64,000 nucleotides of DNA from an uncultured Lachnospiraceae bacterium (GCA_947644545.1 CANRZW010000001.1:1-64000), one strand, 5' to 3'; shown: positions 35,661 to 45,220, counted from the stretch's first letter. Notes: a model not told the origin generated them from the letters alone. Translations and numbers: made by a program.

Positions 35661-36767
35661 TTACAGCATCAATGCCGGCCCGAGCGCCCACGGATATGCC
35701 CCGTAGCGCTGCGGATACTGCCCGAATCCGTCACATTCCGCTGAGCAGTGATATACTCTGCCGTCTCTGACCGACTTTTCGATCGCCGTCCTGCCTGCCT
35801 CTACGGCCTCCTCATACTGCTCCCCCGTCAAAACGCCAAGTTCTATCCCCCGTTTCAGCGATGCACAGATCATGCCGGTAGCGGAAGTGTCCGCCGGCCC
35901 TTCCATGGCCTGCAGCTGCCAGGAAAAATACCCGTCCCGCCGCTGAAATCCGAGCGCGGTATCGATCAGTTTCCTGTAAGGTTCTGCGAGTCGACCGGCT
36001 CCGTATTCCGTCGTGATGCACCCGCTCATGCCGCGCAGCAGCCAGCCGACAGCCCTGCCCCAGCCAATGATGCCGTATTTACAGTCATCCTCTATAGAAT
36101 ATCCATGATAGGGAAGCCCTGTAGCCACATCCATACCATAAGACAGGAAATTAGCGATCTGCTTTACCGCCAGTTCCATCGTCTCCTGTCTGTCATATAA
36201 TACCCCATACCGGTACAGAAACGGACAAGTCAGACCGATCGAATCCACAAAGATATCCCCCATAGACCACTGCGCGCGGTATGGGAAACTGCCCGTCTCA
36301 TCGGTGGGATAACACAGTGCATAAGCCGCCAGCTTCTCGATTGCCTGTCGATATTGCTCAGCATTTCGTACATCGACACTTCCTTTATCCTGTGTCTCCT
36401 GCGGCCTCTCCCGATACGCTTCATAAATCTCCAGAAACGTCTCTCCCGACAGAAGATCATCCATGCAGGTGACCGGGCACCCTTTCCGGAACCATCTGTC
36501 GAAATAAGCGTCAAGCACCAGCTCGATCATGGACACCGAAATACGAACGGACTCCGGCTCCCCGCCGTCTTTCTCTTTCATCTCCTGCCTGCACTGCCAT
36601 AGCCCTGCTGACAGAAGTCCGGTCGGCCAGAACACCATATCCTCCGGCGCCGTCCTCCGCCTCATCAGATACCTTTTCACCAGAACCTTAAGCTTCTCTT
36701 TCCCGTCCCGAACGCCATAGGTCAGAAGCTCCCGGCAGGCCTCTTCTATCAATACTGTCTTATCCAT
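35661..36767 (-). CDS. GH88/GH105-like glycoside hydrolase (unsaturated uronyl hydrolase family)
   Basis: 368 residues, an (alpha/alpha)6-barrel enzyme of the PF07470 type. Seen are YRAQWSMGDIFVDSIGLTCP, holding the likely catalytic Asp region, YGIIGWGRAVGWLLRGM, QRRDGYFSWQLQAMEGPADT and DTSATGMICASLKRG, all in family order, with a C-terminal YGAYPWALGPALML. Family members remove unsaturated uronic or rhamnogalacturonyl units from lyase products. There is no signal peptide, so it is cytoplasmic. Its place between Wzx (9 nt) and Wzy (27 nt) is unusual for a catabolic enzyme; trimming of intermediates, or a changed role, would be inferences. No polysaccharide lyase is nearby. Confidence 0.75.
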   Translation of the reverse strand: MDKTVLIEEACRELLTYGVRDGKEKLKVLVKRYLMRRRTAPEDMVFWPTGLLSAGLWQCRQEMKEKDGGEPESVRISVSMIELVLDAYFDRWFRKGCPVTCMDDLLSGETFLEIYEAYRERPQETQDKGSVDVRNAEQYRQAIEKLAAYALCYPTDETGSFPYRAQWSMGDIFVDSIGLTCPFLYRYGVLYDRQETMELAVKQIANFLSYGMDVATGLPYHGYSIEDDCKYGIIGWGRAVGWLLRGMSGCITTEYGAGRLAEPYRKLIDTALGFQRRDGYFSWQLQAMEGPADTSATGMICASLKRGIELGVLTGEQYEEAVEAGRTAIEKSVRDGRVYHCSAECDGFGQYPQRYGAYPWALGPALML

Positions 36768-36776
36768 CCTTACCCC

Positions 36777-38300
36777 TTATCTCTTCCGTTTACCCTTCAC
36801 CAATGTCCACAAATATCCGAATTCGTCCGTCTTTCTGAATACCAGGACGAATGCTGCGTTATAAAATACCGTGATGACCACTGCCATCAGGATGAAGGTC
36901 ACGAGGCTCACCTGCGCCATCACAAACTGTTTCAGCGGGATCATGACCAGGACAACGCCCACGATCACCACCATATATTTTACGGAATCTCTGAAATAGT
37001 TCCAGACATTTTTCCCGAAACAATCTCTGTATATAATCACCGGCTGAATCACGTTCGCCATCACGCCGGAGACTACCGTACCCACATAGACGCCTGCAAG
37101 ACCGATATACCTGATTCCGATGATCGACAACACCAGATTCACGCCGCCCTGGAGCAGGGAGAGATACTTGTCCTGCTCGAACACCCCGGCCGCGATCTTG
37201 AAGTTGACAAGCACGGTCCGTCCTCCTTTAAAATACAGATCGACCAGGATCAATGTCAGCACCGTCTGTCCCAGTTTCCAGCTCTCATCCAGCCAGATTC
37301 CCGTGACAAGCGGCGTCAGAAGCAGCCAGAACCCCACTGCCGCAAATCCGTACAGCCAGCAGGCAAAGAAACGGTACACCCTAAACATCGCATACTGTTT
37401 TTCCTTTGCTTCCGTCGCCACAAGATTGCCGAATCCCGAGATCACGGAATTAAAGATCACACTGATGAAATTAACGGCGTAAGTGATGATCATTGTGTAG
37501 TTTCCTACGATCCCTACCCAGTCCACATTCATGAAATAAGTGATGATCACGCTGTCCGTTGACAGGCGCGCCACATCACCGATCTTATGGAACATCAGCG
37601 CCTTCGTCTTCGTTACGACAACATCCGTCTCTTCCTTACTCAGCTTTGCTGCCTTTTTATCCTGCAGATAAGGATAGAGCCTGTTAAAATAAAGGCTGAC
37701 GAAGATCTTCTGCACGAGCTCCACCGCCGCCTGCGTGAGCAGATACAGCAGAAAGTTTTTGGTCAGGAACAGGATGATAATCTGCGCAAAAACAGTGACA
37801 ATCTTCGTTATCGTCGCAATATTCGTCTGGATATAGTTGCGCTGCTGGGCATTCGCCAGACTGTATTTATAGGCGACAAAGTAGGTGCTGACCGTGTTAA
37901 AAAGAAAGATCAGATAATAAACCGTCAGCTGCCTGACCGATATGCCGCCTCTCTCTTTCAGCAGATAGGGCAAAAAGGGCGTGATCGCAAGCCCGATCAC
38001 CGTGATCACCCCTGCAATCGTCAGATAAGCTTTCCTGTAGAGCCGCATATAGGATTTGATCTTTTCCAGATTTCCCTCGGCCACCGGCTTATACAGGCTG
38101 TAGTTGAGCGCACTGCCGATCCCCAGCTCCGCCAGGGAAAGCATACTCAGAATATCCGTATACAGGCCGTTCACGCCAAGCAGTGTTCTGCCGAGCACCA
38201 TGATAAAGACGTGTCTCTGCAGAAATCCCATAAACAAAATGATAAAATTACTGATATAACCGAAGAAAATATTCTTTCCGGCCTGTCTGACTCTCCCCAT
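36777..38300 (-). CDS. wzx: Wzx-type oligosaccharide flippase
   Basis: 507 residues with about 12-14 helices, MOP/MATE superfamily. The N-terminus KNIFFGYISNFIILFMGFLQ RHVFIMVLG, then NGLYTDILSMLSLAELGIGS ALNYSLYKP, is the conserved PST/Wzx start, and KALMFHKIGDVARLSTDSVI is the mid-protein motif. Such proteins flip lipid-linked repeat units for polymerisation by Wzy. Upstream (58 nt) is a pyruvyl transferase and downstream (9 nt) the GH88/105-like gene. It is the only Wzx here and pairs naturally with the Wzy at 34032. Substrate specificity cannot be read. Confidence 0.88.
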   Translation of the reverse strand: MGRVRQAGKNIFFGYISNFIILFMGFLQRHVFIMVLGRTLLGVNGLYTDILSMLSLAELGIGSALNYSLYKPVAEGNLEKIKSYMRLYRKAYLTIAGVITVIGLAITPFLPYLLKERGGISVRQLTVYYLIFLFNTVSTYFVAYKYSLANAQQRNYIQTNIATITKIVTVFAQIIILFLTKNFLLYLLTQAAVELVQKIFVSLYFNRLYPYLQDKKAAKLSKEETDVVVTKTKALMFHKIGDVARLSTDSVIITYFMNVDWVGIVGNYTMIITYAVNFISVIFNSVISGFGNLVATEAKEKQYAMFRVYRFFACWLYGFAAVGFWLLLTPLVTGIWLDESWKLGQTVLTLILVDLYFKGGRTVLVNFKIAAGVFEQDKYLSLLQGGVNLVLSIIGIRYIGLAGVYVGTVVSGVMANVIQPVIIYRDCFGKNVWNYFRDSVKYMVVIVGVVLVMIPLKQFVMAQVSLVTFILMAVVITVFYNAAFVLVFRKTDEFGYLWTLVKGKRKR

Positions 38301-38358
38301 TCGGCTGCCTTTCTGCCTCTTTATGCATTATGGCGTCCTCGACGCAGACGCTTCGTAC

Positions 38359-39540
38359 TTATTCATGGCACTCGTTCCAGATCCTGCGGATCTCCCTGCC
38401 GGCTTCCCCTGCCCGTGCGCAGTACTCCGGCATCATGCTCTTAAGCCTCTCCCGGATCTCCCCTTCCCGCTCCATCATCCAATCGTAAGCGCCGATCAGT
38501 TCATCCGGGCTCTCCAGCGCCTGCACCGGAAGGACATAGTTCTCTTCCGTGCCAAACAGGTCTCTCGCAATGCCCCGTGCCTTCACGGAATAGCCGACCA
38601 CAAGCGTGGGCACACGGCTGGAATAAGCGGCGATCGTCGCATGTGTCCTGGCGCCTATGAACGCCCTGCACTGCGAGATAATGTATTTCAGTTTCCGACA
38701 GGACATATCCGGAAAGATCATCACTCTTTCCTCCGCCTCAAATCCCCGGTAAAGCTCCTGCAGCGTCAGCCTGTCATCGTTGTAATTCCACATCACATGC
38801 GGGATCAGCGCCACGCAGTTATCCGTCGTCTGCAGGATATGGTCGATCAGCCTGCGGTAATTGGCCAGCGTGATCCCCGTCGACTTTTCATGCCGCACGA
38901 TCATCGGGCTGACATTGATCCCGATCGTCCTGCCCACGGCAAACCGCTCCGGCAGCTTGATCTCCTCCGCCTCCAGCGCAAATGCCGGATCCGGAAACAA
39001 TCTTACGTTATCCACGATCCCCGCTTCGTGCAAAGCCTTTGTGGTGATAGACTCCCGGGGCGTAATCAGGGCATACCGCCTCATATCTTCCACCACTGCC
39101 GGATCTTTAAGCAGTTCCGGCTCCAGGGAACATCCCCACAATATCGTCTTCGCGCCTGCCCGCACAAAGGTACTGTTGGCGACGATGGCCTCCTTTTTCG
39201 AGATCTCATAACAATACATATCGCCGCCTGTGGAAATGTAGAGCGGTGCACGGTTTTTGCCCAGAACCGCACGAAACCGGTACCGCATAAAAGATTCCGG
39301 ATCATGGAACAGCGCCCGCCATGCATAATACCAGACATGCGCAAAGAAATGCTCCGCGATCTTCCTCTCCTGCAGAATATCACACAGAGGTTCTAACGAA
39401 TAGAACCTGTCCTCCTTCTCACTGTTAGTCACTAACAGCTTCGGAAGATCCTCTATCATATGACAGGTACTGTTAATGATCGCCTCGCAGCCATGGTTCC
39501 CGCTGCCGCCATGCAAATATAACACGATCCGGTCATTCAT
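38359..39540 (-). CDS. Polysaccharide pyruvyl transferase family protein
   Basis: 393 residues. YLHGGSGNHGCEAIINST starts the protein; LYISTGGDMYCYEISKKEAI, AGAKTILWGCSLEPELLKDP, and GARTHATIAAYSSRVPTLVV followed by GYSVKARGIARDLFG are diagnostic of the family, including the RxHxxxxA-type active-site segment. It would add a pyruvate ketal to a hexose of the repeat unit, giving negative charge. Unlike the pyruvyl transferase at 7571 it contains no homopolymer tract. Some relatives have other roles, such as colanic acid WcaK-like proteins of unclear reaction, so the exact activity is not certain. It is 58 nt from the Wzx gene. Confidence 0.85.
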   Translation of the reverse strand: MNDRIVLYLHGGSGNHGCEAIINSTCHMIEDLPKLLVTNSEKEDRFYSLEPLCDILQERKIAEHFFAHVWYYAWRALFHDPESFMRYRFRAVLGKNRAPLYISTGGDMYCYEISKKEAIVANSTFVRAGAKTILWGCSLEPELLKDPAVVEDMRRYALITPRESITTKALHEAGIVDNVRLFPDPAFALEAEEIKLPERFAVGRTIGINVSPMIVRHEKSTGITLANYRRLIDHILQTTDNCVALIPHVMWNYNDDRLTLQELYRGFEAEERVMIFPDMSCRKLKYIISQCRAFIGARTHATIAAYSSRVPTLVVGYSVKARGIARDLFGTEENYVLPVQALESPDELIGAYDWMMEREGEIRERLKSMMPEYCARAGEAGREIRRIWNECHE

Positions 39541-39600
39541 CCTATGCAGTCACATCCTTTCAATACTCTCTTCACAGCCGGCCTGCCTCACGCCTGCCGC

Positions 39601-40650
39601 CTACCCGGCAGACACCGGCGCTTTCCTCTTGCTTCGGCTGTCATATTTCCTGATAATGGTTCTTAAGATTGCCAGCAATACCCCGTTCGGATACTGCATC
39701 CCCAGATACAACAGTGCACTCGCACGACTCGTCACAGCGACAGGCGTGTTCATGATCCTCTCCCGCACTGCCGGATCCATGAAAATTTCCTGAATCTTCT
39801 GTCTGTAATTCTGCCCGGGATTGCGCAGTTCATTCTTCATCACATACAGCATCATGTAGCAGTATTCCCTGTCAAGCTTCTTTAGGCCGTCCGGCACCGC
39901 CTTGTCCTGAACGATCCGGCGCACTGCCGCGTACCACCGCTCGACACTCTTCGCATTGTCCGGATCATAGGCATGCACGATGGAATCTTCCACGTACCGG
40001 TAATGGTAGAACAATGCCTGCTCCATGACCACGATCCGGCTGGCGGATAGCAGCGCCGGATAGATCAGATTGAAGTCGTCCCCCATACGCAGTCTCGTAT
40101 CATAGTATTTCTCATTCCCCTCAAATACGGATCTCTCACAGAGCTTCATGCAGCGCGACATCGGTATGATCCTGTCTTCCCTGCCAAGCAGCCTGTCCTT
40201 GACTTCCTCCTGCAGTTTCGCACCCTCGTACACCCCCGGCGCCAGCGGCATGATGACGGGCACCGTCTCTTTCTGCTTCTCGAGCACATGGTTGCAGCAG
40301 ACGATCTCTCCCTTCCTGCCCGACAGACAGGCCGTCATCTTTTCCAGCATGTCCTTACTGACATAATCGTCACTGTCGATGAACATATAGTAGTCCCCGC
40401 AGGCTTCCTGCAGGCCTGTCATCACTGCCGCCGTGGGACCGCCGTTCTTCTGGTGGAAGACCCTGACCCGCTCCCCGTCCGCATACTTGTCGCAGACCGC
40501 ACTGCTTCCGTCCGTCGATCCGTCGTCAATCAACAATAGCTCCAGATTCCTGTAGCTTTGTGACAGGATGCTGTCGATACACTGCGCCACATATTCTTTT
40601 TTGTTATAGACCGGCACGATCACGCTGATCTTATATTGTATTCTCTTCAT
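39601..40650 (-). CDS. GT2 family glycosyltransferase (EpsJ/CpsI-like)
   Basis: 349 residues. SVIVPVYNKKEYVAQCIDSI, LLLIDDGSTDGSSAVCDKYA and the metal motif MFIDSDDYVSKDML (DSDD) form the GT-A domain. MGDDFNLIYPALLSASRIVV carries the catalytic-base-type GDD. The C-terminal ~130 residues are basic and partly helical, typical of the EpsJ-like class. An AGAGG ribosome site precedes the ATG. The upstream intergenic gap of 83 nt has three inverted repeats. It lies between GT11 and the pyruvyl transferase. Sugar unknown. Confidence 0.85.
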   Translation of the reverse strand: MKRIQYKISVIVPVYNKKEYVAQCIDSILSQSYRNLELLLIDDGSTDGSSAVCDKYADGERVRVFHQKNGGPTAAVMTGLQEACGDYYMFIDSDDYVSKDMLEKMTACLSGRKGEIVCCNHVLEKQKETVPVIMPLAPGVYEGAKLQEEVKDRLLGREDRIIPMSRCMKLCERSVFEGNEKYYDTRLRMGDDFNLIYPALLSASRIVVMEQALFYHYRYVEDSIVHAYDPDNAKSVERWYAAVRRIVQDKAVPDGLKKLDREYCYMMLYVMKNELRNPGQNYRQKIQEIFMDPAVRERIMNTPVAVTSRASALLYLGMQYPNGVLLAILRTIIRKYDSRSKRKAPVSAG

Positions 40651-40733
40651 ATTTACCTCTATTCCTAAGCGCTTTGCGCTGAGGATGCGGGCAGAATTTC
40701 AGATTCTGTTGACCGCAGAACAGACAGGCCTGT
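40651..40733. other. Intergenic segment with three short inverted repeats
   Basis: Between the GT11 stop and the GT2 start are three small perfect inverted repeats on the minus strand: ACAGGCCTGT, CAGAAT-ctgaa-ATTCTG, and AGCGC-aaa-GCGCT. None is followed by a clear T run, so a classical intrinsic terminator is not supported. They could slow transcription, shape mRNA processing or attenuate expression between the two genes. The GT2 ribosome site (AGAGG) lies just beyond the last one. Confidence 0.4.
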
Positions 40734-41660
40734 TCATAATACTTCTCCCGCCGGCGTGACTAACGTCCACCCGCTCCACAGCTCTTTCATCCGTTCCGGT
40801 ACGCATACCTGTGTATTCTTATGGATGGATGGCCTGACCATGATCCTGCCCTCATGCCGGTTCAGTCTGGCTCCCCAGAAGCTGAACGTGCTATTCGCAC
40901 AGATATTATGCCTGCAATGGCTCATCAACATCATATCGTAGAAGCTGTTCTCCCGCTGATTCCAGTCCACGACCTGATATTCCTCTCCCTGATAGTGTTC
41001 CTGCGCATAAGCCGTGTCATCCGAAAAAAGATAAAATTTTGCTTCCGGCACCCTTTCTTTCATAAGCGCGATGGCCTCTTTATAATACTCCTCCGTACAG
41101 ATCCCGCCAAAAAGCGCCAGATTGATCTCATCCAGATAATCTCCCCGGCGAAGATGCAGGCTCACGGATGGCGTCTCTTCCATCTCCCGGATCAATTCGT
41201 CATTTTTACGCTGCAGTCTGTCGTCCGCACTGTGCGGGAACGAAATATCTTCCCGCATCATCGGCAGAATATCCGCATAATACTTTTCACACGCCCAGTA
41301 TCCCACCAGATACTTGTTATCCATGGCAAGAACCTGCTCATGGTACATATCATACTCTTCAAAAAAGGGGGCGCAGGCAGGCTTCAGTTTCCTCTTAAGC
41401 TTATCGGTGACCGACTCTTTCTCTTCCCAAAGCCTTCCGAGAACCGAACGGATTTCTTCCTCAGAAGCAGTCTTACAAGGGGGGAGGTCCAGATAAGCCA
41501 GCTCCAGCTTTCTTCCTGCCGGGATATTGGCCTGTAAGGTCTTATTATAAAACCAGGAAGTGTCCAGCCTGACATCCTTCCCGATCTGCTCCAGTTTCCG
41601 ATACAGTGCGTACTGCTGCAGCTGGTTTCCCAGGCCGCCCATCACTTTCACGATTACCAT
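40734..41660 (-). CDS. Alpha-1,2-fucosyltransferase-like (GT11)
   Basis: 308 residues. The N-terminus VMGGLGNQLQQYALYRKLEQ is the GGLGNQ motif of GT11. VSLHLRRGDYLDEINLALFG carries motif I HxRRGDY, used to bind GDP-fucose. AICANSTFSFWGARLNR-like sequence near 260 (NICANSTFSFWGARLN) is the third family motif. These enzymes move fucose from GDP-fucose to O2 of galactose or another sugar. GDP-fucose synthesis genes (gmd, fcl) are not in this window. It follows a GT2 gene by 10 nt in the Wzx/Wzy cluster. Related GT11 genes lie at 53369 and 56292. Confidence 0.85.
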   Translation of the reverse strand: MVIVKVMGGLGNQLQQYALYRKLEQIGKDVRLDTSWFYNKTLQANIPAGRKLELAYLDLPPCKTASEEEIRSVLGRLWEEKESVTDKLKRKLKPACAPFFEEYDMYHEQVLAMDNKYLVGYWACEKYYADILPMMREDISFPHSADDRLQRKNDELIREMEETPSVSLHLRRGDYLDEINLALFGGICTEEYYKEAIALMKERVPEAKFYLFSDDTAYAQEHYQGEEYQVVDWNQRENSFYDMMLMSHCRHNICANSTFSFWGARLNRHEGRIMVRPSIHKNTQVCVPERMKELWSGWTLVTPAGEVL

Positions 41661-41670
41661 ATGCTCTCTC

Positions 41671-42708
41671 CTATTGCCGTCCTGAGCCCATACTTTTCTG
41701 CAGATGATACAGAAACAGATAGAGGACCGGCCAGGCCCTGAATACCCTTGCCTTGATCCGGTATCCCGTCGTCAGTCTCTCATAGGCTCCTGGTACCTGC
41801 AGCGCTTCCTGCAGCCTGTCATGGCACTCCTTCACATACTGTCTGTTCTTACGTCTGTCCGTCGACCCAAGCATGGCGATCTTCCCTGCCGTCAGCATGA
41901 TTCCCATAATATAAAGCGCCGTCACCTGCGCGTCCAGATCCGGGCCGCTGCGCCGGATTTCCTGCCGTACAAGCTGCCAACAAGTCACCTGATCCATATA
42001 GGACGGTGTAAACTGCCGCTTCATGGCTCCCGACGGATTCTGGAAATAGCCGTACCCCTGATACTTCGTCTCCACGATCCGGTCTGTAAAAGGCAGCATC
42101 CTCACAAGAAACAGGATATCTTCCCCGATACTGAGCCCCTTTAGGAACCGCGCCTGCGCTGCGATCTGCCTTCGGTAAAGCTTACTCCAGCAACGGCTGT
42201 TGCCGCAAAGAACGGCCTCCCGCAGATATCTGTCCGCAGTATAGACTTCCGCCTGATCCGCTTCCTGCTGTCCTTTGGCCCCGTCCTCCTGTGCTCTGTC
42301 GGCCATGGCCTGCTGCCACTGCGCTTCACTGCTCCAACAGAAGAAACTGCATCCGGCTACATCGCTTCCGGTCCTCTCCATACACGTATACAGGATCTGT
42401 AACGTCTCCGGACACAGCCTGTCATCTGCATCCACAAATGTGATCAGTTCCCCCGCCGCCTCATCGAGTCCTCTGTTTCTGGCCTCGGAAACCCCTTCGT
42501 CCGGCATGGTCAGCACCCGGACATTGTCATGCTTCTTCTGCAGCTTATCACATATACTGCCTGTCCGGTCCGTGGAGCCGTCATTGACGATGATAATCTC
42601 CAGCCTTGGATAAGTCTGTTCCTCGATGCTCTTTATACAGTTTTCCAGATAATCCTGTCCGTTATGGACCGGAACGATCACACTGATCAGCGGTTCAGTT
42701 CTTGTCAT
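41671..42708 (-). CDS. GT2 family glycosyltransferase
   Basis: 345 residues from ATG 42708, chosen because AGGGAG lies 7 nt upstream; an earlier start at 42804 would read through the preceding gene. ISVIVPVHNGQDYLENCIKS, IIIVNDGSTDRTGSICDKL, and FVDADDRLCPETL (DADD) form the catalytic domain. SKLYRRQIAAQARFLKGLSI and GEDILFLVRMLPF follow, as in CpsI/EpsJ-like enzymes. The middle contains an Ala/Gln/Glu-rich insert (MADRAQEDGAKGQQEADQAE). It overlaps the preceding GT4 stop by 14 nt and precedes GT11 by 10 nt. Confidence 0.85.
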   Translation of the reverse strand: MTRTEPLISVIVPVHNGQDYLENCIKSIEEQTYPRLEIIIVNDGSTDRTGSICDKLQKKHDNVRVLTMPDEGVSEARNRGLDEAAGELITFVDADDRLCPETLQILYTCMERTGSDVAGCSFFCWSSEAQWQQAMADRAQEDGAKGQQEADQAEVYTADRYLREAVLCGNSRCWSKLYRRQIAAQARFLKGLSIGEDILFLVRMLPFTDRIVETKYQGYGYFQNPSGAMKRQFTPSYMDQVTCWQLVRQEIRRSGPDLDAQVTALYIMGIMLTAGKIAMLGSTDRRKNRQYVKECHDRLQEALQVPGAYERLTTGYRIKARVFRAWPVLYLFLYHLQKSMGSGRQ

Positions 42709-43774
42709 GAGGAAACTCCCTGTGGTCAACCGTGTCATATATCTCCATAAGCTGCTTGATATTATTCTCCATCGAAAATTCCGCCTCCACTTTCCTGCGG
42801 GCATTTTCTCCCAATCTCCGGCAAAGCGCCGGTTCTGCCAGAAGTCTTGCCAGTCCCTCTTCCAACGCGTCCGCGTCCCCGGGCGGCGTCAAAAGACCGG
42901 TCTCCCCCTCAAGGATCATATCCGGAATGCCTCCTGTGTCCGAAGCCACAATCCCGCAGGAACATGCCATCGCCTCCAGGATAGAGACCGACTGTCCTTC
43001 AAAATAAGAAGGCATCACAAAGATATCGCATTCCTGCAGATACTTGTGCTTTTCGGCTCCGCTGATCCAGCCAAGATCCGTCACGCACGACGGCATCCCG
43101 GCCGCCTGCTCCTGCAGCTTCTCATCTTCCCATATCCCGGCAAGATACAGCCGTACATCCGGCCAGCGCTTCTGCAGCCTCGGCATGACCGCAAGCAGTT
43201 CTCCGATCCCCTTCGCCCGGCAAAGCCTCCCCAGAAACAGGATCTTATGAACCCCGTACCGCTTCTCCTCCCGTGCCGGAATCCGGATCGCATCCGGCAG
43301 TACCGTGATCCTATCCCGGCCGATCAATGTGCCAAAGAAATCCTTCCACGCCACGGCAAGCACCAGAAAGGCATCTCCGCTGGAAAGAATCCGCCTGACA
43401 CGCCCTCTTCCCCTGTCGCTTAAATCCTTGTTGTAGAATTCCGGAAAGTTTCCTCCATGCTGATGAATCACCACTTTCTTACGAAAGACCGATGCCGTCC
43501 TGATAAAAACGGACTTCCGGTAGTAGCTGGAATCCGAAGCCATATTGACATGCACGATCGTAAAGCCCGGCAGCTTCATGAGAAACTGACAATATGCCCT
43601 GAGCGCACAAAGCAGTTTCCGGCCCTTCGATCCTTCTACCATCGTGCCGATATAATACAGATCGATCAGCCTGTCCAGACCCGCTTCATAATAATTATTG
43701 ACCACGCCCGAAATCCCGCCGTGCACGCTTCTGGCCGGCCCGATCATCAGCACCTTATGCCTGTTCTTCCTCAT
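42695..43774 (-). CDS. GT4 family glycosyltransferase
   Basis: 359 residues from ATG 43774, which shares one base with the phosphoglycosyl transferase stop (TAATG), so translation is coupled. VLMIGPARSVHGGISGVVNN is the N-terminal loop. KILFLGRLCRAKGIGELLAV starts the second domain. MPSYFEGQSVSILEAMACSC gives the EX7E motif and VASDTGGIPDMILEGETG follows. Directly behind the initiating sugar-phosphate transferase, this enzyme is a natural candidate for adding the second sugar of the repeat unit, in competition with the TagA domain at 32022. Sugar unknown. Confidence 0.87.
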   Translation of the reverse strand: MRKNRHKVLMIGPARSVHGGISGVVNNYYEAGLDRLIDLYYIGTMVEGSKGRKLLCALRAYCQFLMKLPGFTIVHVNMASDSSYYRKSVFIRTASVFRKKVVIHQHGGNFPEFYNKDLSDRGRGRVRRILSSGDAFLVLAVAWKDFFGTLIGRDRITVLPDAIRIPAREEKRYGVHKILFLGRLCRAKGIGELLAVMPRLQKRWPDVRLYLAGIWEDEKLQEQAAGMPSCVTDLGWISGAEKHKYLQECDIFVMPSYFEGQSVSILEAMACSCGIVASDTGGIPDMILEGETGLLTPPGDADALEEGLARLLAEPALCRRLGENARRKVEAEFSMENNIKQLMEIYDTVDHREFPHDKN

Positions 43775-45186
43775 TATTTCGACCCTTTCCCGGTCAGCAC
43801 CACCCATATGGTCTGAAAAAGGATCTTGATATCCAATCCGATCGTCCAGTTATCGATATATTCCAGATCCAGTCTCACCACCTCATCAAAATTAACGATC
43901 TCACTGCGGCCGCTGATCTGCCACAGACCGGTAAGCCCCGGCGTCATGCTGATCCGCCGCCTGTAATGGGAACTGTACTGCTCAAACTCATCCTCCGTAG
44001 GCGGCCTGGTCCCCACAAGGCTCATATCTCCCTTGACAATATTAAAGAACTGCGGCAGCTCATCGATGCTTGTCTTGCGAATAAATTTCCCCACTCTTGT
44101 AATCCGCGGGTCATTCTCCATCTTAAACATCAGGCCCTGGATCTCATTGCGCGCCTCCAGTTCCTTCTTCCGCGCCTCCGCATCCACATACATGGAACGA
44201 AACTTGTAGATCTTAAATCTTCGGCCGTTCTTACCGATCCTGGTCTGTGCAAAAAGGATCGGCCCCGGTGAATCAATCCGAATCGCCAATGCAACAAAGG
44301 GCATCATGACTGCCGTGATTATCAGGCCCACGAGCCCGCCCGCAATATCGATCAGCCTCTTCAAGGCCATTCTCCGATAGTCAATGTGATTGATCGAATA
44401 CGTCACGACCGTGTATCCGGCAAAGCTTCCGACTCTGATCTCCTTCTGCGGTCCCTCAATCACATCTATATTATAGTGACAGGCAATTCCCATGGACTCC
44501 AGATCATAGATGATATGCTTCACATACCGCTTGTCCTCATCCGGCAGATTGATAAACACTTCATCCAGGGGCATCTGCCTTGCCGCCTCCAGCACATCCC
44601 GGCCATCCATCGTTACCTCGATGCCGTCGACGACCGTCCCCTTCCTGTCCGCATCCACGCAGGCCAGCGCCACGATCTCGTAATCGATATCCATATGCTG
44701 TTTCAGCTGTGCAACCGTCTTCTCAAGTACCGACTCCTTCGCAATAACCATGATCTTCACCACATTGGACTGTGACGTAAAGTAGGCCCGCAGGAGTCTT
44801 TTCATCGCAAGACGGATCAGCCAGACGATCATGATATCAAAGACAAAGAAATATCCCATGACCAGTCTGGAAAAATCGTAACTGCGCTGTATGACGAACA
44901 GAAAACACTGCAGCGAGAGGATCATGAAAATATTAAACTTCAACACTGCCACAAACTCCACGAAAATTCCGCGAAGCAGAAATTCTCTGTTCCAGTCCAG
45001 CATGAAGCTGTATATCGTGCAAAAGAGCAGGAAACAGATAAAACCCATGAAATGCAGCTCCGGCTCCATGACCCGTCTGAACTTCTGATAGCGCAGCAAA
45101 ATAGCGCTGCCATATGCCAGCGTAATACTGAGTAAGTCTGTAAATAACAGACAATAGCTTTCTATGATCTTCTTTTTACGGTTCAT
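43774..45186 (-). CDS. Initiating polyprenyl phosphoglycosyl transferase (WbaP/CpsE-type)
   Basis: 470 residues. Four or five N-terminal helices and a CoA-binding-like middle domain (VVKIMVIAKESVLEKTVAQL) precede the catalytic bacterial sugar-transferase domain from about residue 270: KRLIDIAGGLVGLIITAVMM, SPGPILFAQTRIGKNGRRFK, KTSIDELPQFFNIVKGDMSL (Asp-Glu dyad), VGTRPPTEDEFEQY and MTPGLTGLWQISGRSEI. The enzyme moves a sugar-1-phosphate, often Gal-1-P, Glc-1-P or an amino sugar, from UDP-sugar to undecaprenyl phosphate and so starts the chain. It is the only such enzyme in the window and heads the Wzx/Wzy cluster. Confidence 0.93.
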   Translation of the reverse strand: MNRKKKIIESYCLLFTDLLSITLAYGSAILLRYQKFRRVMEPELHFMGFICFLLFCTIYSFMLDWNREFLLRGIFVEFVAVLKFNIFMILSLQCFLFVIQRSYDFSRLVMGYFFVFDIMIVWLIRLAMKRLLRAYFTSQSNVVKIMVIAKESVLEKTVAQLKQHMDIDYEIVALACVDADRKGTVVDGIEVTMDGRDVLEAARQMPLDEVFINLPDEDKRYVKHIIYDLESMGIACHYNIDVIEGPQKEIRVGSFAGYTVVTYSINHIDYRRMALKRLIDIAGGLVGLIITAVMMPFVALAIRIDSPGPILFAQTRIGKNGRRFKIYKFRSMYVDAEARKKELEARNEIQGLMFKMENDPRITRVGKFIRKTSIDELPQFFNIVKGDMSLVGTRPPTEDEFEQYSSHYRRRISMTPGLTGLWQISGRSEIVNFDEVVRLDLEYIDNWTIGLDIKILFQTIWVVLTGKGSK

Positions 45187-45220
45187 AAACAGTTAATCTC
45201 TACTTTCACTTACTTAAAGA

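Noticed and set aside
37587-39396. Long plus-strand open frames (285 and 357 codons) opposite Wzx and the pyruvyl transferase
   Set aside because: They are rich in Arg, His and Pro, have no family motifs, and lie opposite genes with clear motifs; they are mirror frames of GC-richer coding DNA.
40651-40733. Inverted repeats considered as an intrinsic terminator
   Set aside because: No T run follows any of the stems and the downstream gene belongs to the same cluster.
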